DNA of 64,000 nucleotides, taken from NCBI RefSeq assembly GCF_023241715.1, contig NZ_JALQCW010000036.1, positions 1-64,000 of the forward strand, in the 5' to 3' direction. Position numbers and translations under genes: made by a program. This document shows positions 18,391-27,230 of the stretch, piece by piece. Numbering within the stretch: position 1 is the stretch's first letter; each line of letters starts with the position of its first letter. The notes beneath the pieces are model-generated. The model saw only the letters and a list, made by a program, of their open reading frames with translations. It was not told the DNA's origin and ran no database searches. Source of the stretch: Pseudomonas morbosilactucae. Lineage in GTDB: Bacteria; Pseudomonadota; Gammaproteobacteria; Pseudomonadales; Pseudomonadaceae.

Positions 18391-19539
18391 TCAGTACGCA
18401 GCGCGGTAGATTTTCTCGATATCAGCAGGGCTCAATCTGCGCGGATTGTTGCGCATCAAGCGCTCAATGCCCGCGGCTTCCAGGGCCATGGCCGGTAGCG
18501 CATCCTCGGGCACGCCGAAACTGCGCAGGCCTTGGGGGATTTCCACGGCGGTGCACAGCGCGGTCATGGCCTCCACCGCTTTGTCGGCGGCCTCTGCGGC
18601 ACTCAGTCGCGCCGTCTTCACCCCCATGGCTTCGGCAATGTCCTGCATGCGTTCGACACAGGCCAGCTTGTTCCAGGCCATCACATACGGCAGCAACAGC
18701 GCGTTGCTGACCCCGTGGGACACATGAAAGCGCCCGCCCAACGGGTAGGCCAGGGCATGCACCGCGCCCACCCCGGCATTCCCGAAGGCCATGCCGGCCA
18801 TCAAACTGGCGGTGGCCATGTCTTCCCGAGCCTGCAGGTGCGACGGATTGGCGTAAGCCTTGGGCAAGGCCTTGGCGATCAACTTGATGGCGCCGATCGC
18901 CAGGGCATCGGTGATCGGCGAGGCATTCAGCGACAGGTAGGCCTCGACGGCATGCACCAGGGCGTCCACCCCACTGGCCGCAGTGACGCTGCGGGGACAA
19001 GTCAGGGTCATCTGCGGGCTGACCAGTGCCACATCCGGCAGCAGGTAGTCACTGACGATGCCCTTTTTCAGCTGGGCTTTACGGTCCGAGAGAATCGCCA
19101 CATTGGTCACCTCCGAACCGGTGCCGGCGGTGGTTGGAATGGCGATCAGCGGTGGCCCTTTGCGCGGCACCTGGTCGACGCCGAACAAGTCTGCCAATGC
19201 TCCGTGGTAACCGGCATAGGCGCCCACGCTCTTGGCGATATCGATGGCACTGCCGCCGCCCAGGCCAATCAGCCCGTCGTGCCCGCCTTCGCGGTAGACC
19301 CGCATGCAATCCTCAACGATGGCAATCTCCGGATCAGGCTGCACGCGGTCGAAAATCTCGTAACTGCGCTCCCCCAGCTGCGCCAGGGCCAGCCCCACAG
19401 TGCCGGACTTGACCAGCGCGGCGTCGGTGACGATCAGCGGATGGTCGACATCCAGGCGCGTCAGCTCGGCACCGAGCTGCTCGATGGCGCCGGCGCCGGT
19501 CAGGAGTTTATGGGCGCTCTTGAAAGAGGAAATACTCAT
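18391..19539 (-). CDS. Iron-type alcohol dehydrogenase (copy 1)
   Basis: NAD(P)-dependent group III (iron) alcohol dehydrogenase. The cofactor motif GGGSAIDIAK is near residue 95. The metal ligands are conserved: Asp and His in GVDALVHA, and two His fourteen residues apart in VHALAYPLGG...SHG. 382 residues from ATG 19539, preceded by AGAGG. By eye about 80% identical to the copy at 21169-22317, with which it flanks a permease. The alcohol or hydroxy-acid substrate is unknown; related proteins include 1,3-propanediol and threonine-type dehydrogenases. Probably co-transcribed with the permease from the sigma-54 promoter upstream of copy 2. Confidence 0.88.
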   Translation of the reverse strand: MSISSFKSAHKLLTGAGAIEQLGAELTRLDVDHPLIVTDAALVKSGTVGLALAQLGERSYEIFDRVQPDPEIAIVEDCMRVYREGGHDGLIGLGGGSAIDIAKSVGAYAGYHGALADLFGVDQVPRKGPPLIAIPTTAGTGSEVTNVAILSDRKAQLKKGIVSDYLLPDVALVSPQMTLTCPRSVTAASGVDALVHAVEAYLSLNASPITDALAIGAIKLIAKALPKAYANPSHLQAREDMATASLMAGMAFGNAGVGAVHALAYPLGGRFHVSHGVSNALLLPYVMAWNKLACVERMQDIAEAMGVKTARLSAAEAADKAVEAMTALCTAVEIPQGLRSFGVPEDALPAMALEAAGIERLMRNNPRRLSPADIEKIYRAAY

Positions 19540-19655
19540 GGGCTCATGCCTCTTGTTAGAAGTGGGGCTGGCACAAGCGTAGCTGGGGATTGGCAATTGT
19601 CAGTGCAGGACGCCAGGCAGGCCCACCCGGCCTGGCGTCCTCGGTTGTGGCGGGC

Positions 19656-21089
19656 TTAGGCCACTTCCTCACGCACCTTGGTCGCGCTCACAGGCGCCGC
19701 GCTGGGTGCGGGTGGTGCGTCGGCGCAATCCAGGTCCTTGCTGAAGGTGCGGTCGTTTTCACCTTTGAAGAAGTTCTTGCCGTAAATCAGCAGGCACAGC
19801 ACCACGCCAATGGCAAAACCCCAGCTCGCGCCCTTGATCGCCAGTACGGCACCGATCACCCCGGCAATCCCCAGGTCACGCTGGCTGCGGGCCTCTAAAA
19901 TCCCCAGGCGCACACTGACGTAGCCCTGGATCAGCAAGGTCAAGGCCAGCGCCACGCCGAGAATCGGCTGCACCAGGGTCACCACCGGCAACAGCAGCAG
20001 GCCGGTGTTGGTGCCCCAGCGGAACGAGCCCATGCCGCCGTAGATCGACTTCATGGCCTTGGGGCCGCCCTTGAAGCGCTCGATCACCACCACCAGCATC
20101 GCCGCCCACTTCGGCCCGCACATGGCGATATCCGGACCAAAAATACTCATGAAGGCGTTGCGCCCACCGAAGATCAGGTGCGAACGGTCCGGGTCGTAGT
20201 CGATTTTCTCGTCCTTGCGGATCTGCTCGGCTTCATCCAGCAGCACCTTGGCGCTGAGCACGTCGCCGAAAACGATGATGTACACCGCCAGCATGGTCGG
20301 CAGCGCCGTGATGAACATCGACAGCGGCGGCATGCCCAGACCGAACACCGTGTAGTTAGTCCACAGCCCCGCGAAGTCCGGCTTGCTGAAGCCCCACTGG
20401 ATGGTCGGCCACGGCGCTTCGCCAAACAGCGGTGCGATCACCACCGCCAGCAGGATGATCGGCAAGATGCCGAGCTTGGCGAAGTTCCACCAGAAGCGGT
20501 TACGCAGCTTGAGCTGGGCAAAATGCTGGGAAAAGATCAGGTAGAACGCGATGCCGATGGCGATGGAAATGGTCCAGGGCAGGCTGTCGAACTTGCCGCC
20601 GACCTGGAACACCGCGGTCACCGCGCTGATGCCGGCGCCGACGATAATCCCCGACTTGATCGCCGACGGCACAAACCCCACCACCTTGCGCGCCATGCCG
20701 GTGGCGCCCAGGGCAATGGAAAACACCCCGAGCATCAACTGGAAGGCAATCAAGGCATGGACACGCTCCGGGCCCATGGGGAACTGCGAACAGTAGGCCA
20801 TCAACAGAGGCACCGCCGGGGTGATCCAACCGGGTACCACCGGGTCGCCCAGCAGGTGGTGCGCCAGGTACAACAGGCCATTGAGCATCACCACAGCCAG
20901 GGCGATTTCAAACGGCATGCCGAGGAATTCGGTCATCAGGGGAATGGCCGCCAGGTCGACGGCGCACATCAGCAGGCCCTGCAGGTAATCCGGCAGTTCG
21001 AGCTTGTAGTGGATAACGGGTAAACGCACCTTGAACGGACCAAGGGGTATATACGGCGACTCGTGCCGTGTATCGGAAGGCGTTGGCAT
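19656..21089 (-). CDS. Multi-pass permease, NCS2/solute carrier 23-like
   Basis: Inner-membrane transporter with about twelve hydrophobic segments in 477 residues. Segments such as MARKVVGFVPSAIKSGIIVGAG and GRNAFMSIFGPDIAMCGP suggest the UraA/SulP (14-helix) fold, but I cannot assign a substrate; uracil or xanthine is not implied by the context. Its C-terminal 40 residues are Ala/Pro-rich and cytoplasmic. ATG 21089 has CAGGTG upstream. Lies between two near-identical dehydrogenases, so it likely imports the alcohol or acid they act on. Confidence 0.75.
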   Translation of the reverse strand: MPTPSDTRHESPYIPLGPFKVRLPVIHYKLELPDYLQGLLMCAVDLAAIPLMTEFLGMPFEIALAVVMLNGLLYLAHHLLGDPVVPGWITPAVPLLMAYCSQFPMGPERVHALIAFQLMLGVFSIALGATGMARKVVGFVPSAIKSGIIVGAGISAVTAVFQVGGKFDSLPWTISIAIGIAFYLIFSQHFAQLKLRNRFWWNFAKLGILPIILLAVVIAPLFGEAPWPTIQWGFSKPDFAGLWTNYTVFGLGMPPLSMFITALPTMLAVYIIVFGDVLSAKVLLDEAEQIRKDEKIDYDPDRSHLIFGGRNAFMSIFGPDIAMCGPKWAAMLVVVIERFKGGPKAMKSIYGGMGSFRWGTNTGLLLLPVVTLVQPILGVALALTLLIQGYVSVRLGILEARSQRDLGIAGVIGAVLAIKGASWGFAIGVVLCLLIYGKNFFKGENDRTFSKDLDCADAPPAPSAAPVSATKVREEVA

Positions 21090-21168
21090 CAACTGCACCT
21101 GTCTTATTGGAATTGGTTGCGGTGTAAAACCGCCTGCAGCGGCACGGACCGCCGCAGGCACAGGCCGA

Positions 21169-22317
21169 TCAGTAGGCGGCCCGGTAGATCTGCTCGATAT
21201 CGGCGGCGCTGAGTTTGCGCGGGTTGTTGCGCATCAGGCGTTCGATGCCGCTGGCCTCGACGGCCATGGCCGGGATCGCATCCTCGGGCACGGCGAAGCT
21301 GCGCAGGCCTTTGGGGATATCCACGGCAGCGCACAACGCAGCCATCGCTTCCACCGCTTGATCGGCCGCCTGCTGATCACTCAGCCCAGCCAATTGCACG
21401 CCCATGGCCGCGGCGATATCACGGAAGCGCTCGACGCAGGCCATCTTGTTCCAGGCCATCACATAGGGCAGCAGCAAGGCGTTGCTCACCCCGTGGGCAA
21501 TGTTGAAACGCCCACCCAAGGGATAGGCCAAGGCATGCACCGCGCCCACGCCGGCGTTGCCGAACGCCATGCCGGCCATCAGGCTGGCGGTGGCCATGTC
21601 CTCACGGGCCTGCAAATGGTTGGGGTTGGCGTACGCCTTGGGCAGCGCCTTGACGATCAGGCGGATCGCCCCCAGCGCCAGGGCGTCGGTGATCGGCGAC
21701 GCATTCACCGACAGGTACGACTCAATGGCATGCACCAGGGCATCCACGCCGCTGGCAGCGGTCACGCCCCGTGGGCAGGTCAAGGTCATCACCGGGCTCA
21801 CCAGCGCGACATCCGGCAACAGGTAATCGCTGACGATGCCCTTTTTCAACTGGGCTTCCTTGTCGGAAAGGATCGCCACATTGGTCACCTCCGAACCGGT
21901 CCCCGCCGTGGTCGGGATGGCGATCAGCGGTGGGCCTTTGCGCTTGACCTGGTCCACACCGAACAGCTCCGCCAGCGGGCCGTCATGGCCGGCAAAGGCC
22001 GCCACGGCCTTGGCGATGTCGATGGCGCTGCCGCCGCCCAGGCCGATCAAGCCATCGTGGCCACCGGCGCGGTAAGCCCGGGTGCAGTCCTCGACAATGG
22101 CAATTTCCGGCTCTGGCTTGACCTCGTCGAAAATCCCGTAGGCACACCCACCCAAGTGGGCCAGGGCCAGGTCGACGGTGCCGGACTTGACCAGGATCGC
22201 GTCCGTCACGATCAGCGGGTTGCTGATATTCAGGCGCGCGAGTTCGCCGGCCAGTTGCTCGATGGCGCCTTGGCCAGTAATCAGTTTGTTGGCAATTTTG
22301 AACGCAGAAATACTCAT
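21169..22317 (-). CDS. Iron-type alcohol dehydrogenase (copy 2)
   Basis: Same family, length (382 residues) and metal ligands as copy 1: GGGSAIDIAK, GVDALVHA, and the two-His segment VHALAYPLGGRFNIAHG. ATG 22317 was chosen because it aligns exactly with copy 1; the open frame continues 38 codons through the sigma-54 promoter. First structural gene after that promoter and the activator gene. The two copies differ most in the N-terminal cofactor domain, hinting at different alcohols or cofactor preference, but this is inference. Confidence 0.88.
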   Translation of the reverse strand: MSISAFKIANKLITGQGAIEQLAGELARLNISNPLIVTDAILVKSGTVDLALAHLGGCAYGIFDEVKPEPEIAIVEDCTRAYRAGGHDGLIGLGGGSAIDIAKAVAAFAGHDGPLAELFGVDQVKRKGPPLIAIPTTAGTGSEVTNVAILSDKEAQLKKGIVSDYLLPDVALVSPVMTLTCPRGVTAASGVDALVHAIESYLSVNASPITDALALGAIRLIVKALPKAYANPNHLQAREDMATASLMAGMAFGNAGVGAVHALAYPLGGRFNIAHGVSNALLLPYVMAWNKMACVERFRDIAAAMGVQLAGLSDQQAADQAVEAMAALCAAVDIPKGLRSFAVPEDAIPAMAVEASGIERLMRNNPRKLSAADIEQIYRAAY

Positions 22318-22390
22318 CAGCTCGGCCTTGATTAATTGTTGTGGCAAGTGCCGCGCAGGGGCGGCACTCCGAAGGGCTCGAACGCTGTAG

Positions 22391-22406
22391 AGCGAAAGCT
22401 GTGCCA
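22391..22406 (-). promoter_or_regulatory. Sigma-54 (-24/-12) promoter of the dehydrogenase block
   Basis: The minus strand reads TGGCACAGCTTTCGCT, matching the TGGCACG-N4-TTGCA consensus with an exact GG-N10-GC spacing. The -12 element has one mismatch (TCGC for TTGC). It lies about 75 nt upstream of the copy 2 start and about 105 nt past the gene for a sigma-54 activator, which is strong context. Confidence 0.75.
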
Positions 22407-22468
22407 ACATGTCGCAGGCCTTGTAGATCAAGGCTGCGGGGGTTCGGAGGAAAAATGACCGGGCAGAC

Positions 22469-22488
22469 GCGATTGTTTTTCTAATCGC
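22469..22488. promoter_or_regulatory. Inverted repeat, candidate activator binding site
   Basis: GCGATT (22469-22474) and AATCGC (22483-22488) form a dyad separated by eight bases, centred about 85 bp upstream of the -12 element. That is the usual distance for an enhancer of a sigma-54 activator. It could instead be a weak terminator for the activator gene. Confidence 0.45.
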
Positions 22489-22511
22489 TGAGGCGGGTGT
22501 TGATCAGCAAT

Positions 22512-23885
22512 CTAATCAGAGTGTTCCCAGCGTTTCATCTTCTGCACCACCGTCGCCTGGCTCACGCCCAGGGCCTTGGCGGCCAGGCGGGTGGTCTTGT
22601 GCACTTGCAAGGCCGCACGAATGGCCTGGCGCTCGGCGTTTTCCAGGACCTTGCGCAATAGCAGGCGGCTGTCGTCGGTGTTGCGCGCCTGGCGATCGAT
22701 GATGTCTTCCGGCAGGTCCAGGGCCTCGATGACCTGGCTGTTGCAGGTCACCACCAGCCGCTCCACCACATTGATCAGTTCACGGATGTTGCCCGGCCAG
22801 GCGTAGTCCCCAAGCAACTCCAGGGCCTCCAGACTCCACTGCGCCTGTCGCGAATAGCGCTGGTTGAAGTGCGCCAGGTAGTACTCGAGCAAGGGGCCGA
22901 TTTCCTCGCTGCGCTCGCGTAATGCCGGAATGCTGATGGGCACCACGTTCAGGCGGTAATACAGGTCGGCGCGGAACTTGCCCTCGGCCACTTGCTGTTT
23001 GAGGTCGTGGTGGGTGGCGCTGATGATGCGCACATCGACCTCTTTGAGCTCCAGCCCGCCCACCGGGATAAAGCGGTTCTCCTCGATCACCTTGAGCAGC
23101 TTGACCTGCACCGCCAGGGGCAGGTCGCCAATCTCGTCGAGGAACAAGGTGCCGTTGTGGGCCAGCTCCAGCAGCCCGCGCTTGCCCTTGGTTCCGGCAC
23201 CGGTGAAGGCGCCCGGGGCGTAGCCGAACAGCTCCGCCTCGATCAGGTTCTCCGGCAAGGCCCCGCAGTTCAGGGCCAGGAACGGCTCCTTGGAGCGGCC
23301 ACTGGCGTTATGGATAAATTGCGCCACCAGGGTCTTGCCGACGCCGGTCTCGCCCTGCAGCAAGACCTTCACATCACAGTCGGCCACCTGCCGAGCCAGG
23401 GCGAAGACCCGCCCCGACACTTCCTGGTCGGCCATCAAGGGGGATTGCAGCAGGTTGTCACGCTGACCGGCATGCAGGCGCGCGGTGCTGTTGCGCAGTT
23501 GCTTGAGTTGTTGCAACTCGTCGCGCTCACGCTTCATGCGCAGCAGCTCGGTCATGTCGCGCACGGTGCTGACCACATAACGGATGCTCTGGTCGGCGGC
23601 GAGAATGGGCGTGGCACTGACCAGCAGCTTCTTGCCTTGGCTCAGGCTCTGCATCACCGACGTCGGCTTGCCGTCCTGCAACACCCGCAACGATGCGGAC
23701 TGGGAGATCAGCCCGGACTTCACCAGTTCCTGCATCTGCCGCCCCAAAAGGTCGGCGCCACTCAGGCCGGTGAGGCGCTCGTAGGCCTGGTTGACCTTGA
23801 GGGTCTTGCCCTGGCCGTCGGTGATATAGACACCGTCATGCAAGGCATTGAGCAGCTCTTCGAAGCTGGCGTCGTTGAAGTTCAC
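22512..23885 (-). CDS. PAS domain sigma-54-dependent activator
   Basis: Enhancer-binding protein for RpoN promoters. Residues about 8-110 form a PAS sensor domain (LLNALHDGVYITDGQGKTLKVN). The AAA+ domain has Walker A GETGVGKT (about 170), the GAFTGA sigma-54 contact loop (about 225) and Walker B-like GTLFLDEIGDL. The end is a Fis-type HTH (AAKALGVSQATVVQKMKRWE). I prefer GTG 23885 (457 residues), which has GGAG six bases upstream; GTG 23897 is the alternative. No phosphorylatable receiver, so the PAS domain likely senses a small ligand directly. Placed to control the two dehydrogenases and permease. Confidence 0.9.
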   Translation of the reverse strand: MNFNDASFEELLNALHDGVYITDGQGKTLKVNQAYERLTGLSGADLLGRQMQELVKSGLISQSASLRVLQDGKPTSVMQSLSQGKKLLVSATPILAADQSIRYVVSTVRDMTELLRMKRERDELQQLKQLRNSTARLHAGQRDNLLQSPLMADQEVSGRVFALARQVADCDVKVLLQGETGVGKTLVAQFIHNASGRSKEPFLALNCGALPENLIEAELFGYAPGAFTGAGTKGKRGLLELAHNGTLFLDEIGDLPLAVQVKLLKVIEENRFIPVGGLELKEVDVRIISATHHDLKQQVAEGKFRADLYYRLNVVPISIPALRERSEEIGPLLEYYLAHFNQRYSRQAQWSLEALELLGDYAWPGNIRELINVVERLVVTCNSQVIEALDLPEDIIDRQARNTDDSRLLLRKVLENAERQAIRAALQVHKTTRLAAKALGVSQATVVQKMKRWEHSD

Positions 23886-23951
23886 CCGTGACTCCACAGT
23901 AGGCTCGTGAAGCGCGAAGTTTACGGGTGATCATCGGCCAGGTGTGATTCG

Positions 23952-23980
23952 GCGGCCCCGACCTTAGTTCAAGGCCGCCC
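23952..23980 (-). terminator. Hairpin after agtD
   Basis: GGCGGCC (23952-23958) pairs with GGCCGCC (23974-23980) just past the agtD stop. There is no T-run, so it may only stabilise the transcript end. Confidence 0.4.
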
Positions 23981-23988
23981 GGGGGAGG

Positions 23989-24813
23989 TCAGACTTGGGC
24001 AGTGCGCAGCTTCTCGCTGCGCCCACGCAGCCATTCCAGGGTCAGCAGCAGGATCACCGAGAAGGCAATCAGCAGGGTCGCCGCAGCGGCGATGGTTGGG
24101 CTGAGGTTCTCGCGGATGCCGCTGAACATCTGCCGAGGCAGGGTCGCTTGCTCGGGGCCGGCGAGGAACAGGGTCACCACCACTTCATCGAACGAGGTGG
24201 CGAAGGCGAACAACGCCCCACTGATCACCCCGGGGGCGATCAACGGCAAGGTCACCCGGCGGAACGCGGTCACTGGCGAGGCCCCCAGGCTGGCCGCAGC
24301 ACGCACCAGGTTGTGGTTGAAGCCCTGCAGGGTGGCCGACACGGTGATGATGACGAACGGCACGCCCAGCACCGCATGCACCACGATCAGCGAGAAGAAG
24401 CTATTGCCCAGGCCCAGCGGGGCGAAGAACAGGTAGCTGGCCACACCGATGATCACCACCGGCACCACCATCGGTGAAATAACCAGGGCCATCACCAACG
24501 GCTTGCCGGGGAAATCGCCCCGGGTCAGGCCGATGGCCGCAAGGGTACCGAAGATCATCGCCAGCACGGTCGCGGCCGGGGCAACGATGATGCTGTTCTT
24601 CAAGGCACGCATCCACTCCGCCGAGGCGAAGAAGTCCTGGTACCAGTGCAGCGAGAAGCCCTGCAACGGGTACACCAGGAAGCTCCCCGAGTTGAACGAC
24701 AGCGGGATGATCACCAACACCGGCAACACCAGGAACAACAGGATCAAGCCGCAGAGAATCCGCAAGCTGTAGAACCAGACCCGTTCGACGGGCGACATGT
24801 AAGGGCTCAGCAT
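23989..24813 (-). CDS. agtD: ABC transporter permease AgtD
   Basis: Inner-membrane subunit of the agt importer, PotI-like. 274 residues with about six membrane helices and the cytoplasmic coupling loop VRAAASLGASPVTAFRRVTLPLIAPG (EAA motif, about 165-190). ATG 24813 follows AAGGAG and lies 13 bp after agtC. In P. aeruginosa agtABCD takes up 5-aminovalerate and GABA; the symbol is given by position and family, since sequence alone only says polyamine-type ABC permease. Confidence 0.85.
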   Translation of the reverse strand: MLSPYMSPVERVWFYSLRILCGLILLFLVLPVLVIIPLSFNSGSFLVYPLQGFSLHWYQDFFASAEWMRALKNSIIVAPAATVLAMIFGTLAAIGLTRGDFPGKPLVMALVISPMVVPVVIIGVASYLFFAPLGLGNSFFSLIVVHAVLGVPFVIITVSATLQGFNHNLVRAAASLGASPVTAFRRVTLPLIAPGVISGALFAFATSFDEVVVTLFLAGPEQATLPRQMFSGIRENLSPTIAAAATLLIAFSVILLLTLEWLRGRSEKLRTAQV

Positions 24814-24826
24814 TTCGATTCTCTCC

Positions 24827-26074
24827 TTAGCTCAGGCGCAGGCGACTGGCGCCCACCAACCAGCTGTAAATCAGATAGAGCACGATGGTCGCCAACAGCA
24901 GCAGCCCACCCAGTGCGGTCGCCATGCCCCAGTTGATGCTGGTGTTGGTGTAGAAGGCAACGAAGTAGCTGACCATCTGATCGTTCGGGCTGCCCAGCAG
25001 CGCCGGGGTGATGTAGTAGCCAATGGCGAGGATGAACACCAACAGGCAACCGGCGCCCACACCGGCATAGGTCTGCGGGAAGTACACCCGCCAGAAGCTG
25101 GCGAACGGATGGCAGCCCAGGGAAATCGCGGCGCGCATGTACGTCGGGGAGATGCCTTTCATCACGCTGTAGATCGGCAAGATCATGAACGGCAGCAGGA
25201 TGTGCACCATGGAGATGTAGACCCCGGTGCGGTTGAATACCAGCTCCAGGGGCTTGTCGATCACCCCCATGGCCAACAGCGCGCTGTTGATCAGGCCGCC
25301 GGACTGCAAGAGCACGATCCACGCCGCCACCCGCACCAGGATCGAGGTCCAGAACGGCAGCAGCACCAGGATCATCAGCAGGTTGCTTTTGCGCGCCGGC
25401 AGGTTGGCCAGCAGGTACGCCAGCGGATAGGCCAGGGCCAGGCAGATGGCGGTGATCACCAGGCCCATCCAGAAGGTCCGGGCAAAGATGTCCAGGTAGA
25501 TCGCCTGGTCCGGGGTGGCTGGCGCCACTTCACCGAGGTCGTCGATGCGGTGGTCCACGGCGGCCAGCAGGTAGTAAGGCGTCAGGCTGCTGGTGTTGCG
25601 ACGGATCGCCTGCCAGTAGGCCGGGTCGCCCCAACGCTCGTCCAGGCTTTCCAGGGCTTCTTTATAGGCGCTCGGCTCGGCCTTGAACGGCAGGGCCCGG
25701 GCAGTTTTGGTCAGCAGGCTGCGATAGCCGGCCAACTCCATGTTCAGGCGCTTGGACAGGTCGCCCAAGGTTTGATTCTTGCGTGCTTCGGCCAGGTCTT
25801 CGCTCAAGGCCTTGTAGGCCGGTTCTGCCGGCAAGCCCCGACCGTCCCAGCCACTGATGGCGGCAACGGTACGCGGCATGCCTGCCACCACTTCCGGGTT
25901 ACCGACGCTCTTGTACAACAGCGCCACAATCGGCACCAGGAACACCAGCAGCAGGAACAGCACCAGAGGCGCAATCAGGGCTTGAGCCTTCCAGCGGTTG
26001 ACCCGCTCGGCACGTGCCAGACGCTGCTTCAAGGTGGGGCCGGTGACCGCGTTCAGGGGAACGGTGATGGTCAT
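24827..26074 (-). CDS. agtC: ABC transporter permease AgtC with large periplasmic insert
   Basis: PotH-like membrane subunit. At 415 residues it is about 120 longer than a usual PotH. Between the first helix (about 33-53) and the second (about 200) lies a soluble, charged stretch of about 140 residues that should face the periplasm. The EAA loop (MRAAISLGCHPFASFWRVYFPQ) is normal. Pairs with AgtD. The insert could contact the binding protein AgtB; its role is not known to me. Confidence 0.85.
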   Translation of the reverse strand: MTITVPLNAVTGPTLKQRLARAERVNRWKAQALIAPLVLFLLLVFLVPIVALLYKSVGNPEVVAGMPRTVAAISGWDGRGLPAEPAYKALSEDLAEARKNQTLGDLSKRLNMELAGYRSLLTKTARALPFKAEPSAYKEALESLDERWGDPAYWQAIRRNTSSLTPYYLLAAVDHRIDDLGEVAPATPDQAIYLDIFARTFWMGLVITAICLALAYPLAYLLANLPARKSNLLMILVLLPFWTSILVRVAAWIVLLQSGGLINSALLAMGVIDKPLELVFNRTGVYISMVHILLPFMILPIYSVMKGISPTYMRAAISLGCHPFASFWRVYFPQTYAGVGAGCLLVFILAIGYYITPALLGSPNDQMVSYFVAFYTNTSINWGMATALGGLLLLATIVLYLIYSWLVGASRLRLS

Positions 26075-26142
26075 GACAAACTCCGCAAGACTTTAAACGA
26101 TGGCGCCGTCACCCAGAGGTGACGACGCAGTTGCAGGGCGCC

Positions 26143-27186
26143 TTACTTGGCAGCCCAGGCGTTGAAGCGCTGCTCCAGTTGCTCGCCGTTGTCAGCCCAG
26201 AAGCTGACGTCGATCTGCACCTGGTTGGCGATGTTTTCCGGGGTGGTCGGCATGTCCTTGAGGATGTCTTTGGCCAACAACGGAACCGCCAGGGTGTTAG
26301 CCGGGCCGTAGGCGATGTTTTCCGAGTAGGTCTTCTGCTGCTGTGGCTGGACCGAGAAGGCGATGAACTTCTTCGCCGCTTCCGCACGGTCCTTGGCCAG
26401 GCCTTTAGGAATGGCCCAGGCATCGAAGTCGTAGATGCCGCCGTTCCACACCACTTTCAGGTTGCTTTCTTTCTGCACGGCAGCGATCCGGCCGTTGTAG
26501 GCCGAGCTCATGACCACGTCACCCGAGGCCAGGTACTGCGGCGGCTGGGCGCCGGCTTCCCACCATTGGATGCTCGGCTTGAGCTCGTCGAGTTTCTTGA
26601 ACGCGCGGTCCTGGCCATCTTTGCCGGCCAACACTTTGTAGACGTCTTTCGGCGCAACGCCGTCGGCCATCAGGGCGAATTCCAGGGTGTACTTGGCGCC
26701 TTTACGCAGGCCACGCTTGCCCGGGAACTGCTTGGTGTCCCAGAAATCAGCCCAGCTGGTCGGTGCGGTTTTCAGCTTGTCGGCGTTGTAGGCCAACACG
26801 GTGGACCAGACGAAGAAGCCCACGCCGCACGGCTGGATCGCGCCCTTGACGTAGTCTTCGTTCTTGCCGAACAGGGCCGGGTCCAGTTGTTCGAACATGT
26901 CCTCGTCGCAACCACGGGACAGTTCCGGGGATTCAACTTCCACCAGGTCCCAGGACACGCTCTTGGTGTCGACCATGGCTTTGACCTTGGCCATTTCACC
27001 GTTGTATTCGCCGGCGACGATCTTGCCGTGGCCCGCCGCTTCCCAAGGTGCGTAGAAGGCTTTGACCTGCGCGGCCTTGTTCGCCCCACCAAAGGACACC
27101 ACGGTCAGGTCGGGACCTGCCGCCATTGCGCTTGCCGCACCCATCAAGCCCAGTGTCAGGGCGGTGAATTTCAGGGATCTCAACAT
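26143..27186 (-). CDS. agtB: Periplasmic substrate-binding protein AgtB
   Basis: Solute receptor of the PotD/spermidine type. A clear signal peptide (MLRSLKFTALTLGLMGAASAMAA) with AMA-A-like cleavage near residue 23 precedes the family opening LTVVSFGGANKAAQVKAF. 347 residues. Probably binds 5-aminovalerate or GABA rather than polyamines, judged from the P. aeruginosa homologue. Sits between the ATPase and the first permease gene, all on one strand. Confidence 0.86.
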   Translation of the reverse strand: MLRSLKFTALTLGLMGAASAMAAGPDLTVVSFGGANKAAQVKAFYAPWEAAGHGKIVAGEYNGEMAKVKAMVDTKSVSWDLVEVESPELSRGCDEDMFEQLDPALFGKNEDYVKGAIQPCGVGFFVWSTVLAYNADKLKTAPTSWADFWDTKQFPGKRGLRKGAKYTLEFALMADGVAPKDVYKVLAGKDGQDRAFKKLDELKPSIQWWEAGAQPPQYLASGDVVMSSAYNGRIAAVQKESNLKVVWNGGIYDFDAWAIPKGLAKDRAEAAKKFIAFSVQPQQQKTYSENIAYGPANTLAVPLLAKDILKDMPTTPENIANQVQIDVSFWADNGEQLEQRFNAWAAK

Positions 27187-27230
27187 TTATTGTGTTCTCC
27201 ACGTGCAGGGTTGGTGTTGCCAGGGGGCGA

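Noticed and set aside
18391..23885. Accessory block as a mobile element
   Set aside because: No transposase, integrase, terminal repeats or target duplication is visible, and base composition matches the neighbours.
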